DNA of 16,590 bases from an uncultured Pedobacter sp. (GCF_946479715.1 NZ_CAMLHF010000121.1:1-16590); one strand, 5' to 3'. Positions 1 through 7,431 are shown, counted from the first letter of the stretch. The notes: generated by a model from the sequence alone, not told the origin. Made by a program: numbers and translations.

Positions 1-15
1 GATTTTACTCTAAAG

Positions 16-852
16 ATGCGTAAAATTGAAGCTCTTAAGGGAGAAAAGTTACTTTTGGTAAATCTTGACCATTTTGATAACAACTCGGGAATACTTCCAT
101 TTTTTGAGATTAAAAATGACTTTGTCACTAACGAAGAAAGTCTTCATGACAGCCTTCGTATTCCCATTTTAAACGAAGTTCTGAAATACAGCCGAAGTAT
201 ACGAGATGATTTTGGCGAAATTTTCACCGACATTGCTGGAATCATTTATGAGTTGATGAAGAATACTTTTGAATGGGCAAGAGATGATGAATTCCAGGTT
301 CCTTTCTCACCCAGCATTAGGGGTGTATACATCCGCTTTTTTAAAAAAAACAGGACGGTTTTGATTGAGGAATATAATAAAAGCAAGCCTATTCGGGATT
401 ATTTCAGCAACGAGACAAAAATTGAACATAACGATCTTGGCCAGGTTTATTTTATAGAAATCTCTGTATTTGATAGTGGAAGTGGTTTTATCCGGAAATT
501 CAAAAATGCGGACGGTGGGGACACCTCGGATGTTGACATACTTAAAAGATGTCTTATTAAGAATCAAACATCTTCTTCTGGTCTGTTTAGAGACCAGAAG
601 GGTATAGGCCTAGACAGAATTCTAAAAATACTAGATGAAAAAGGTTTTTTAAAGATAACTACAGATAAGTATAGCTTATACCGTAACCTGATTGAGAGCC
701 CGTATAAACCTATAAGTGTTGAGAATTTTAAGGATGTTGAACTTCGGGACTGGTGGACTCAGTCAGACGAGAAATTCACGGAATCAAAATTGACTTCAGG
801 TAGCAACATCAACATTCTATATCCACTCTCTCAACGTCCTAAAACAACATGA
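16..852 (+). CDS. GHKL-fold ATPase-like protein, first gene of a coupled pair
   Basis: This 278-residue protein carries the marks of a GHKL (HSP90/histidine-kinase/MutL) ATP-binding fold. An N-box-like helix reads YELMKNTFEWARD, with Glu79 and Asn83 in the positions that act on Mg-ATP. A G1-like box reads FDSGSGF with Asp153, Gly155 and Gly157. A G2-like KGIGL box holds Gly196 and Gly198. No HisKA dimerisation helix, receiver domain or membrane segment is visible, so it is probably not a sensor kinase. Its stop codon overlaps the next start as ATGA, which suggests translational coupling and a shared complex. The reading frame is open to base 1, so the true start may lie upstream of the window. 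The exact function is unknown to me. ATP binding is inferred from motifs, and a defence role only from the neighbouring retron. Confidence 0.6.
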   Translation: MRKIEALKGEKLLLVNLDHFDNNSGILPFFEIKNDFVTNEESLHDSLRIPILNEVLKYSRSIRDDFGEIFTDIAGIIYELMKNTFEWARDDEFQVPFSPSIRGVYIRFFKKNRTVLIEEYNKSKPIRDYFSNETKIEHNDLGQVYFIEISVFDSGSGFIRKFKNADGGDTSDVDILKRCLIKNQTSSSGLFRDQKGIGLDRILKILDEKGFLKITTDKYSLYRNLIESPYKPISVENFKDVELRDWWTQSDEKFTESKLTSGSNINILYPLSQRPKTT

Positions 853-3152
853 ACAACCATTACATCTATAGTTTCGACTATAAAGAAAATAAAAAGAATG
901 TAAGTGTTACGGTTATATTTTGTCCTGGTACTGAACTGGATTTTAATGAAATGCAGCAGGAGTTGAGGGATTATTATCATCACTTTTATCAGACCGATAA
1001 AACCATTGTTCTCGGCGGAAATTATATTCAGAACTTTGGAGAGGATATTGTTTCAGAAAAACATAATATCTTTAAATATGTTCCAAAGATAGAACCAGAT
1101 TCATTTTACGATAATCTCCATGTTTTAACATTTGACAAAAAAGGTAAGCTTAATGAACTGGCACATGCCGATCTGAAATCTTTTTCAGGATTGAATCAAT
1201 TTAAGAAAGCATATCTCAATCATGGTGCCCAGAAAATATTTATTGAAAATGGAGGATTGGTTGAATCTACAGGCACTCATCACCATTTTGTATTCCCCTC
1301 TGGTAAACATAGTGACCGTTTTTTGCGTGTTGCAAACGTGCTTGTGCTGAGTTCCGAGATATATTTTATTGCATCTGGGTTATTGAAACACCTTGATCCA
1401 GAATTTCATAAAAGGATCTATTGCGATACTTCTTCAATCAATTCAATCGCAATTGCGCTTAATGATTTGGTCAACCGCTTTTCAAGTGGAAGTCCAGTAA
1501 AGATTTGTCCGATCAATAGTTTCAAGTCTTACGAAGGATTGTATGATAAATCACTGAACCTCAAATCTAATTCACTTATATTGATCTCAGCCTCCACTTC
1601 CGGAGGAATGGTAGAATATATTCTGGAACAGCATGCTGAGTTAAAAAAGGATAATCTTGTAATTCTGTTTTATCTTGAAAATAGGAAGCCCAGTAAAGTT
1701 ACCGTAGAACAGGTTCTATGCAACCTGACAAAGACTGAAAATAACCCCAAGGGAATAGCAACTTTCGCAACACCGGATGCAGAAAATTGTAACCTGTGTA
1801 AAATCAATTCTTTTCCGGTAGAAGTTTCAGGAGATGTCTTTCTGTTAGAACAGCCAAAAGTCAACAGTGTTCGAATCAATGCAGATGACGTAGATTTATC
1901 TGTTTCTGCTGCATTCGTCAATCAGTTTATGTCGATCAAAAGAGAATCCTCTATTCTTAAGGTCAATTATAAGGAAACTGGAGAGGATGCATCGAAGAAA
2001 TACGACGTTTATATTGATTACAGCCATATCATAGACAATCTGGAACAACCGAGGCTAAAAAAATACAAGGAAAAATTGAACTCCTATATTAATCAGCATG
2101 TTCCAAGTAACCTTAAGTATATTCTGTGTCTTTCCGATGACTCCTCTCACAAGTTAGGAGAATATATTCTGGAGAAGATAAGATTGAATTACGTTGAAGG
2201 ATCTGTACCCAACCTGTTCTCGCAAAGCCAGTTTAGTGATATATCTAAGAATGTGGAGGGGAGTGTGCTCATTGTTGGTTCATGTATCTCTAATGGTAAA
2301 AATTTGCTTTATTTAAGCAGATCACTAAGGAACTACAAGCTTAGAATTGTTTATTTTATTGGCATAAACAGAAGCCCGAATCCTGATGCCTATTCCTTTT
2401 TGAAAAGCAACCTAAAATATGGGACTTACGGCAGCGAAAACAGTTCGTTTGTAGAAGTAGAGAAAATTCATTGTTCCAACTTGTCTGAAGAAAATTCCTG
2501 GCAGACCGAAGTAGAGTTTTTAAAAGCGTACATCAATACTGAAGACGATCCGGCGGTTCTTAGTTTCTTAAAAGAAAGAAAGCACCATATCGAAACATCG
2601 TATGCTACAGGAACAAAAGGAATGAATTCAGATATCTTCCTGCCGAGGATTACTGGTGTAAGATCATCTGAACAGCTTAAAATACGCAGAAATTCCGCAT
2701 TTTTTAACCGTGAAGATTACGCGGACCATGTCAGCCAGTCCGATGTATATTTTACAATCTCCTATGTTCTTAATAAACTGAGAAACTCAAACACAGGCCA
2801 TACACTCAAACAGTCCATGTTTGTTAGAAACATCATATCACCTGAAAACCTCAATCGCTTTAATGATGGCATCATACAAACCTGCATACTTAGAAACGCC
2901 AAGGCTGGAGAATTGAACTATTCGATCGATGAAACATTATCCGTTCAGGTAAAAGATATCCTAATTACTATCTTTAAATATTGCTACGAGGAGCAGGGCG
3001 AAGCAATACTGGAATTTCTGTATGCAATAGCCATTGAAAAAATGTTATTAAAAAAGAAACACCTGTCGATTTTGATGGACGAGTTAAAAGACAACAAAAA
3101 TAAACTGATCAAGTTCTATTGTAAGATTATTTCCGCAAACATTATTAAATAA
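849..3152 (+). CDS. Large protein with two degenerate phosphoribosyltransferase-like segments
   Basis: This 767-residue cytoplasmic protein starts inside the stop codon of the GHKL-like gene. Around residues 147-165 a stretch with F149-P-S151-G-K-H-S155 resembles the N-terminal Phe-x-x-x-Ser-Gly-x-x-Ser segment of orotate-type phosphoribosyltransferases. At 243-253 LILISASTSGG follows the hydrophobic strand plus Thr-Thr-Gly-Gly pattern of a PRPP loop, but the usual acidic pair is replaced by Ser247-Ala248. A second such loop, VLIVGSCISNGK, lies at 473-484 and again lacks the acidic pair. I read this as two tandem PRTase-like domains that have probably lost catalysis and may bind a nucleotide or a partner. 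The C-terminal third looks mostly helical and matches nothing I know. No signal peptide or membrane span is seen. It is probably one functional unit with the upstream ATPase. The PRTase assignment is inference from motif spacing only. Confidence 0.5.
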   Translation: MNNHYIYSFDYKENKKNVSVTVIFCPGTELDFNEMQQELRDYYHHFYQTDKTIVLGGNYIQNFGEDIVSEKHNIFKYVPKIEPDSFYDNLHVLTFDKKGKLNELAHADLKSFSGLNQFKKAYLNHGAQKIFIENGGLVESTGTHHHFVFPSGKHSDRFLRVANVLVLSSEIYFIASGLLKHLDPEFHKRIYCDTSSINSIAIALNDLVNRFSSGSPVKICPINSFKSYEGLYDKSLNLKSNSLILISASTSGGMVEYILEQHAELKKDNLVILFYLENRKPSKVTVEQVLCNLTKTENNPKGIATFATPDAENCNLCKINSFPVEVSGDVFLLEQPKVNSVRINADDVDLSVSAAFVNQFMSIKRESSILKVNYKETGEDASKKYDVYIDYSHIIDNLEQPRLKKYKEKLNSYINQHVPSNLKYILCLSDDSSHKLGEYILEKIRLNYVEGSVPNLFSQSQFSDISKNVEGSVLIVGSCISNGKNLLYLSRSLRNYKLRIVYFIGINRSPNPDAYSFLKSNLKYGTYGSENSSFVEVEKIHCSNLSEENSWQTEVEFLKAYINTEDDPAVLSFLKERKHHIETSYATGTKGMNSDIFLPRITGVRSSEQLKIRRNSAFFNREDYADHVSQSDVYFTISYVLNKLRNSNTGHTLKQSMFVRNIISPENLNRFNDGIIQTCILRNAKAGELNYSIDETLSVQVKDILITIFKYCYEEQGEAILEFLYAIAIEKMLLKKKHLSILMDELKDNKNKLIKFYCKIISANIIK

Positions 3153-3227
3153 AGCATATTATATTTACAGTTATATTACAGATTTATGAAGATTCAAATT
3201 GGCACTTTAGTTAAATAAAAAAAGGCT

Positions 3228-3288
3228 ACAGATTATCTTCTCGTGTACGTGATGAATCGTTATGAGAGTTTGGTAAATCTGTTTTTTT
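3228..3288 (+). terminator. Terminator-like hairpin with T-tract between the two operons
   Basis: ACAGATT (3228-3234) pairs with AATCTGT (3276-3282), and an inner stem pairs 3238-3244 with 3262-3268 using G-T wobbles. A run of seven T (3282-3288) follows directly. This fits an intrinsic terminator for the upstream pair, about 75 bases behind its last stop codon, although the loop is long. TTTG at 3269-3272 and TATTTTCA at 3292-3299 are 19 bases apart, the Bacteroidota promoter spacing, so a weak promoter for the downstream operon may overlap it. The second box misses the consensus at two bases. Confidence 0.4.
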
Positions 3289-3327
3289 CTCTATTTTCAA
3301 ATTCAAATTAAAAACAAACTAACCATA

Positions 3328-4164
3328 ATGGAGTTTGAACGATCAATAACCCGTCTAGGTAAAATATTTAAGGATAAGAATTGGTTTGCAAAGGACCATG
3401 AAGAATTTGCTTTCAATAATTTCTGTTATCTTTTAGGGATACTTGAGCCACATGAAAGAGAATTGCTACTTGAATTGACGGAACATTATATCTGGATTTC
3501 GGCAGCGGAATACATTGAAAATATTAGTATCGCACTTAATTCGGTTCCAAAAGAAGATCTGGAACATTTGCACAAGATATATCTATTTCCTATAGTCAAA
3601 CCTAAAGATATTGATCAAACAAAAAGCGGTAACAGCCTAATTTACGAAGTATCTGGAATCTCCTTCAAGCTATCAAAGTATACCGGCATAAAATTTAACA
3701 CATTAAATACATTTCAAGAATTAGAAGACCCATTCGAGCTAAAAGATAACGAATGTCTTTTTTTAATCGACGACTATATCGGTGAAGGAGGTACGTTAAC
3801 TGATTGTATATCTGAAATATTAAAAAATAAAAAGATTACACTGGGGAAAGTTAAGGTGATTTCGATTTCCTGCCAAAAAAACACACTTGCAAAATTTATC
3901 GACCAAGGTATAGATATATATTGCTCTCATACATTACAAAAAGGCATATCTGATTATTCTAATCCCGAAGACATTGAAAATAAGAAAGAATTAATGAGGA
4001 CTATCGAAAGTTCGATTCCCGGTGCTGATCGTTTCAGTCTAGGATGGAAAGAATCAGAAGGGATAATTACATTGAAACGAACACCGAACAACACATTCCC
4101 TATTTTTTGGAAAAACTTAAGACGCCAAGGAAAATACTTCCAGGCACCATTTTTACGAGGTTAA
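3328..4164 (+). CDS. Phosphoribosyltransferase-fold protein, probable retron effector
   Basis: This 278-residue protein has a type I phosphoribosyltransferase PRPP loop: hydrophobic strand CLFLI, acidic pair Asp148-Asp149, then YIGEGGTL, matching the pattern D-D-x-x-x-x-G-G-T. The C-terminus has a TPNNTFPIFW segment that I associate with PRTases from conflict systems. The first 110 or so residues look helical and may contact partners. Type I PRTases use or release PRPP at a ribose-base bond, so a toxic effector of this fold could attack a nucleotide pool or NAD-like cofactor. The substrate cannot be read from sequence. It lies 10 bases ahead of a winged-helix gene and in one operon with a retron-type RT, the gene set I recall for type III retrons. 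Unlike the 767-residue neighbour, its acidic pair is intact, so it is probably active. Confidence 0.72.
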   Translation: MEFERSITRLGKIFKDKNWFAKDHEEFAFNNFCYLLGILEPHERELLLELTEHYIWISAAEYIENISIALNSVPKEDLEHLHKIYLFPIVKPKDIDQTKSGNSLIYEVSGISFKLSKYTGIKFNTLNTFQELEDPFELKDNECLFLIDDYIGEGGTLTDCISEILKNKKITLGKVKVISISCQKNTLAKFIDQGIDIYCSHTLQKGISDYSNPEDIENKKELMRTIESSIPGADRFSLGWKESEGIITLKRTPNNTFPIFWKNLRRQGKYFQAPFLRG

Positions 4165-4174
4165 CATTTTAATT

Positions 4175-4495
4175 ATGGAAGAAAGAAATAAAATCCTACT
4201 GCTTCAGATTATTCAGGGAAAAAGCGATATTAATAGATTACGATACCAAAATATGTCGTTTCGCCAGATTACTGAGTTGATCGAACAAAACATTAACGAG
4301 GGCTATTTGGATAACTCACAAGATAAGATTCAGATAACAGTGCTTGGCGCTGAATATCTGAGGCAAAATGAACACCTTATAAAAGAAAGAGATAAATCCA
4401 AATGGATCGAATTAGATCATAAAAATAAAATTAAGAAAATTCAAAAAGATGATGTATTTTTACCTGCACAAAATGCTTTGTCATTTTTAAAATAA
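4175..4495 (+). CDS. Small winged-helix protein of the retron operon
   Basis: This 106-residue protein shows a winged helix-turn-helix layout. After an N-terminal helix (KILLLQIIQG) comes SDINRLRYQ as the second helix. FRQITELIEQNINEGYL forms the recognition-like helix, and DKIQITVLGAEYL forms the wing hairpin and closing helix. A basic, charged tail follows (residues about 70-100). There is no enzyme motif. It sits between the PRTase-like gene (10-base gap) and the ncRNA/RT unit, in the same direction. In retron operons such small winged-helix partners are thought to help hold the effector or to contact the msDNA. By position this one could bridge msDNA and PRTase, which is inference. A plain transcriptional repressor of the operon is the main alternative. 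Confidence 0.65.
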   Translation: MEERNKILLLQIIQGKSDINRLRYQNMSFRQITELIEQNINEGYLDNSQDKIQITVLGAEYLRQNEHLIKERDKSKWIELDHKNKIKKIQKDDVFLPAQNALSFLK

Positions 4496-4500
4496 TTGCT

Positions 4501-4675
4501 CTAGTGTTCTAGAAGCTGGATGGATGTAGTCATCCTTCCGTAAGTGAACAGGCTTTCAAGCTTGTGGATTAAACATAAACCAAAAGTCTCCTCCACCTGA
4601 AGGGTGGCGCCCCGACATTTTGCTTCATGTTTAATCCATTGTTTATATGGGCCTAAAATAAGTTTTAGGCCCATA
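4501..4675 (+). ncRNA. Candidate retron msr-msd non-coding RNA
   Basis: The 193 bases between the winged-helix gene and the RT gene are dense in hairpins. GGATGGATG (4518-4526) pairs with CATCCTTCC (4531-4539) around a TAGT tetraloop with one mismatch. AGGCT/AGCTT forms a second small hairpin near 4550-4564. Then comes a long imperfect hairpin: TGGATTAAACAT (4565-4576) pairs perfectly with ATGTTTAATCCA (4627-4638). Further in, CAAAA pairs with TTTTG, GTC with GAC, and CCACC (4593-4597) with GGTGG (4603-4607). Small stems followed by one long stem is the msr-then-msd order of retron RNAs, and the place upstream of the RT is the usual one. I could not identify convincing a1/a2 complementary ends or the branching guanosine, so both ends are approximate. 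Confidence 0.55.
4646..4675 (+). promoter_or_regulatory. Perfect 13-bp hairpin just upstream of the RT start
   Basis: TATGGGCCTAAAA (4646-4658) and TTTTAGGCCCATA (4663-4675) form a perfect 13-bp stem with a TAAG tetraloop. It ends 13 bases before the RT start codon. No T-tract follows, so it is not a classic terminator. It may close the 3' end of the ncRNA, mark a processing site, or damp RT translation. Confidence 0.55.
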
Positions 4676-4688
4676 ATGAAATTTTCAA

Positions 4689-5744
4689 ATGAAATTCTCT
4701 CAATACGAAAAAATCTTCCGTGATAAAGCAAACAAATCTGGATATTCAGAGGAGAATATAGTGGCATGCCTAAAATATGCCAAACCACTCATAAATCAAA
4801 ACCTTCCAGTGATATATAACACTGCAAATTTGGCTGCCTTGGTTGGGTACCGAACAAATTATTTGAAAAGATCTGCTGCGTTTACAAAATTCTATTATCG
4901 AGAATTTACAATCCGAAAAAGTAATGGGAAACCAAGGACTTTGGTTGAACCATTACCAAGTCTTAAAGAGATTCAAACTTGGATACTCGAAAATATAATC
5001 ATAGAAATTCCTGTGAGCAAGTTTGCGAAAGCATATGTAAAAAAAAGATCGTTGATCGAAAATGTGAAGTATCATAAAGGTAGGGAAGCAGTATTAACCT
5101 TAGATATTAAAGATTTTTTCGATTCTATCACTTTTGAAAAAGTAGAAAATATTTTCGCATCAATCGGATATTCATCTAACATTTCTAACCTTTTAGCAAA
5201 ATTGACAACTTTTCGAGAAACGTTACCTCAGGGAGCTCCTACCAGCCCATATTTATCGAATTTAGTATTACGAAATTTCGATGATTGTGTGGCATCATAC
5301 TGCATTGAAAGAAACATACGATATACGAGATATGCTGATGACCTCTCATTTTCAGGAGACGATAGCGACTTAAATATTGAAGATTTTATTCAGTCAGAAC
5401 TGGATAAAGTAGACTTGAAACTAAACCCCGATAAAAGTAAACTGCGGAAGAAAGGACAACGTCAAATGATTACAGGTTTGGTCGTAAATGAGAAAATTCA
5501 AATTCCAAAATTTCAACGAAATCATATAAGAAACGAAGTTCACTTCTTAAAAAGATTTGGTTTAGAAAACCATTTAAGACACACCGATAATAAACGTGGA
5601 AACTATTTACTTCATCTACTCGGAAAAATAAACTATGCACTCCATATAAATCCCACGGACAAGAACATGGCTGGGTACAAAGCCATTGTTTTGGATATCA
5701 TTCAAAATGAGCAAGGCCCTGATATTGCCGATCCTACCTACTAA
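4689..5744 (+). CDS. Retron-type reverse transcriptase
   Basis: This 351-residue protein is a compact bacterial reverse transcriptase. Motifs in order: KPRTLVEPLPSLKEIQ (finger region); LDIKDFFDSI with catalytic Asp139; LPQGAPTSPYLSNL starting near residue 180; RYADDLSFSG with Tyr215, Asp217 and Asp218; MITGLVVN, matching the Val-Thr-Gly segment typical of retron RTs; and GKINYALHINP near the C-terminus, the usual thumb motif. The length is normal for retron RTs, and no maturase, endonuclease or protease domain is fused, which argues against a group II intron. The RT would extend from a guanosine 2'-OH in the ncRNA to make msDNA. A structured RNA lies directly upstream, and a PRTase and winged-helix gene precede it. 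The start at 4689 leaves 13 bases after the hairpin; no Shine-Dalgarno site is present, as usual in Bacteroidota. All catalytic residues appear intact. Confidence 0.92.
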   Translation: MKFSQYEKIFRDKANKSGYSEENIVACLKYAKPLINQNLPVIYNTANLAALVGYRTNYLKRSAAFTKFYYREFTIRKSNGKPRTLVEPLPSLKEIQTWILENIIIEIPVSKFAKAYVKKRSLIENVKYHKGREAVLTLDIKDFFDSITFEKVENIFASIGYSSNISNLLAKLTTFRETLPQGAPTSPYLSNLVLRNFDDCVASYCIERNIRYTRYADDLSFSGDDSDLNIEDFIQSELDKVDLKLNPDKSKLRKKGQRQMITGLVVNEKIQIPKFQRNHIRNEVHFLKRFGLENHLRHTDNKRGNYLLHLLGKINYALHINPTDKNMAGYKAIVLDIIQNEQGPDIADPTY

Positions 5745-6009
5745 CATCTTCAAAATAAATTTCCATTCAATTGTTTGTCATAACTAGAAATTATGGGCTT
5801 TAAACCTCTATTACTAGAAGTGATTCTTTTAAAAAAAGTTAACACGAGAGTCAGGGTAGAAATATTTGGTGACGCAGATCAAAAATGGTGCTATCTGAGG
5901 TGATAAATATTCCAGGAACTTCTTTATTGTTTTCTGTTTTGTTTGTTCGTTTCACTAAAACCTGTATATATTAGTCAAAACAAAATATGTATGTAACAGA
6001 CTAATATTA
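5745..6009. other. Gene-free stretch behind the retron
   Basis: I see no gene here. A small hairpin CATAA/TTATG (5779-5783 with 5791-5795) without a T-tract could be a weak end of the RT transcript. The 8-mer AACACGAG occurs here (near 5840) and again inside the structured RNA candidate at 6089-6096. Otherwise the stretch is AT-rich and unassigned. Confidence 0.4.
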
Positions 6010-6017
6010 TATTTTTG
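6010..6017 (+). promoter_or_regulatory. TAnnTTTG promoter box ahead of the structured RNA
   Basis: TATTTTTG exactly fits the Bacteroidota -7 consensus TAnnTTTG. A start a few bases on would place the structured RNA 6061-6236 about 40 bases into the transcript. I see no clear TTTG box at the -33 position, and such short matches occur by chance in AT-rich DNA. Confidence 0.4.
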
Positions 6018-6060
6018 CAAAATAATCCAAGAAATTGGAGCATTTAGCACTTTAGAATCT

Positions 6061-6236
6061 CGCGACAGAAACCTAGGAAATTTCAATTAACACGAGACGA
6101 TAAGTGAAAAGTGCTCACGCCGTAAAAAGCGTGGGCCTTGCTTATTCGTGTTTGGGTCTCCTAGGACCTCTGTTGCGGTAAGTGGGGTTCCACGCTTTTT
6201 GCGTTAAAGAGATTTTAAATCTCTGTCCCCCTTACC
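6061..6236 (+). ncRNA. Strongly structured RNA candidate, family unknown
   Basis: Two adjacent folded domains are visible. In the first, CGCGACAGA (6061-6069) pairs with TCTGTTGCG (6169-6177) and CCTAGGA (6072-6078) with TCCTAGG (6159-6165). After an asymmetric bubble, AACACGA (6089-6095) pairs with TCGTGTT (6146-6152), ATAAG (6100-6104) with CTTAT (6141-6145), and GCTCACGC (6113-6120) with GCGTGGGC (6129-6136), closing on an eight-base loop. This is a rod of five stems. The second domain closes GTAAG-t-GGGG (6178-6187) on CCCCCTTAC (6227-6235) and holds a 7-bp hairpin at 6208-6224. No reading frame overlaps. A rod with a central bubble recalls 6S RNA, but I cannot match it to any family by eye. 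The strand is inferred from the upstream promoter box. Confidence 0.5.
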
Positions 6237-6344
6237 AGATTCCATATAATATCAGCCATGATTATTATTAAATATGGAAGTACTTATAGCAATTCTTTAC
6301 TCGCTTATTCTCGATCGTCCAGATTGAGGTTTTTTCTATTGCTA

Positions 6345-6391
6345 GTGCGGGATACTGAGATAAACTCAGCATGACGAGATCCCTATAGCAC
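6345..6391. repeat. Extragenic palindrome, copy 1 of a dispersed family
   Basis: GTGC-GGGAT (6345-6353) pairs with ATCCC-tata-GCAC (6379-6391). An inner hairpin CTGAG-ataaa-CTCAG lies at 6355-6369. Read on the minus strand the core is CTCGTCATGCTGAG, nearly the same as CTCGTCATCCTGAA at 12343-12356. Such hairpin repeats are scattered between genes in Bacteroidota genomes, so it is probably a REP-like element. Confidence 0.5.
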
Positions 6392-6477
6392 GATGCCCTT
6401 CTTTTAATACAAATAAAAAAAAACGAATCAAATCATCTTAATGGCAACGCTTTGCCTAAAAATTCAAAATTCAAAAC

Positions 6478-6921
6478 ATGAAAAGATCAAAGAAACCAAC
6501 TAACCAAATCATGATTAAAGCCAATATCAGAAGCAATTTCTATAATGTTGAGTTTGCTATCCTACGTATTTCGCCCGACTGGGTTGAACTTACAAATCAG
6601 CGCTTAGCCGCAATTGAAAACTTCGAAGTAAGCTTCTGCATACATAACCATAGTTTTTGGCATTCGCCAATCACATTCTGCAAAAGTCCGGTTGGTGAGA
6701 ACCTTCCATATAAGATCCTGCCCAAATATGAAGACTGGGCATTCATTACACTAGACACGGAAGAAGAAAATACCTTACCAGCTGTTGAAACAGGCTCAGG
6801 GGCTCACCAGTTCATCATCACAAAAGATGGAATAGCGCATTTCAAAGCTCATGGCAGGCACATGGGAGAGGAGTTTTGGACAGAAGAATTTAACCTATAT
6901 AAACTAATTGCTAAACTATAA
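6478..6921 (+). CDS. Hypothetical protein, 147 residues
   Basis: I do not recognise this protein. It is soluble, with no signal peptide or membrane span, and is rich in aromatic and charged residues. Readable segments include ISPDWVELTNQRLAAIE and FCIHNHSFWHSPITF; the alternation of polar and aromatic residues suggests a mostly beta structure. The second ATG (6511) would drop the lysine-rich first 11 residues and cannot be excluded as the start. The next gene begins six bases after its stop, so they are probably co-transcribed. Nothing in the sequence supports a function. Confidence 0.6.
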   Translation: MKRSKKPTNQIMIKANIRSNFYNVEFAILRISPDWVELTNQRLAAIENFEVSFCIHNHSFWHSPITFCKSPVGENLPYKILPKYEDWAFITLDTEEENTLPAVETGSGAHQFIITKDGIAHFKAHGRHMGEEFWTEEFNLYKLIAKL

Positions 6922-6927
6922 GTAGAT

Positions 6928-7386
6928 ATGAAAAAAAGCAAACTCACCTTTTTAATGGCTACCATATGTTTAAACTTCAGTTACGGCCAAATCAAAGAAA
7001 AATCAACAGAGCAAAACCAGTTACAGCTTTACCAATATGGTTTCTCTGGTTTTAAATCTGGCTACAAGCCAGGCTTTAAAATCAAAAAGGATGTAGCGAA
7101 TAGGGGTAAGACCATCATTGTTCGTAACTATACCGTTGAACAGCTCTTTGCCATAGCTTTTGGCGCAGGAACGCCCATAGCACAAGAGCAAGTGATTATT
7201 GATGTTGCTGAGCCTAAAAAGCTAAAGGGGATTAGATGTTATAAGCTGTTTGTACCGCAAGATCAAATAGCTAATTTCTATATCATTATGCAGCAAAATT
7301 TAAAACTGGAATTTCCTGATTATAAAATAACTATAGAATATACTGATAATGAAAAAATCATGATTATAACTGATGAAGATGTTTAG
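6928..7386 (+). CDS. Small exported protein, possibly DUF3738-like
   Basis: This 152-residue protein begins with a typical signal peptide: basic MKKSK, hydrophobic core LTFLMATICLNF, and a likely signal peptidase I cleavage near SYG-Q about residue 21. The mature part holds a segment NYTVEQLFAIAFGAGTP followed by beta-like strands and a C-terminal EYTDNEKIMIITDE. The phrase beginning with a structural Asn/Thr and Leu-Phe-x-Ile-Ala-Phe reminds me of the DUF3738 domain of exported Bacteroidota proteins, but I hold this only weakly. It follows the previous hypothetical gene by six bases and probably shares its transcript. It would act in the periplasm or outside the cell. Confidence 0.6.
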   Translation: MKKSKLTFLMATICLNFSYGQIKEKSTEQNQLQLYQYGFSGFKSGYKPGFKIKKDVANRGKTIIVRNYTVEQLFAIAFGAGTPIAQEQVIIDVAEPKKLKGIRCYKLFVPQDQIANFYIIMQQNLKLEFPDYKITIEYTDNEKIMIITDEDV

Positions 7387-7431
7387 GATTTGTATTAGAT
7401 TTATGTAATCATTATAAAATGAAGATGTTAT

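Noticed and set aside
4501..4788. Minus-strand open frame of 95 codons across the ncRNA
   Set aside because: It covers the structured RNA and the RT start on the opposite strand and has no domain signal. The hairpins explain the sequence better.
4689..5744. RT as part of a group II intron or a diversity-generating retroelement
   Set aside because: No maturase or HNH domain, no intron boundary or domain V hairpin seen, and no repeated variable/template pair. The motifs and the upstream RNA fit a retron.
6061..6236. Structured RNA as the real msr-msd of the retron
   Set aside because: It lies 317 bases downstream of the RT with its own promoter box, while retron RNAs normally precede the RT. 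The interior is also too short for separate msr and msd parts. The RNA at 4501-4675 is the better candidate.
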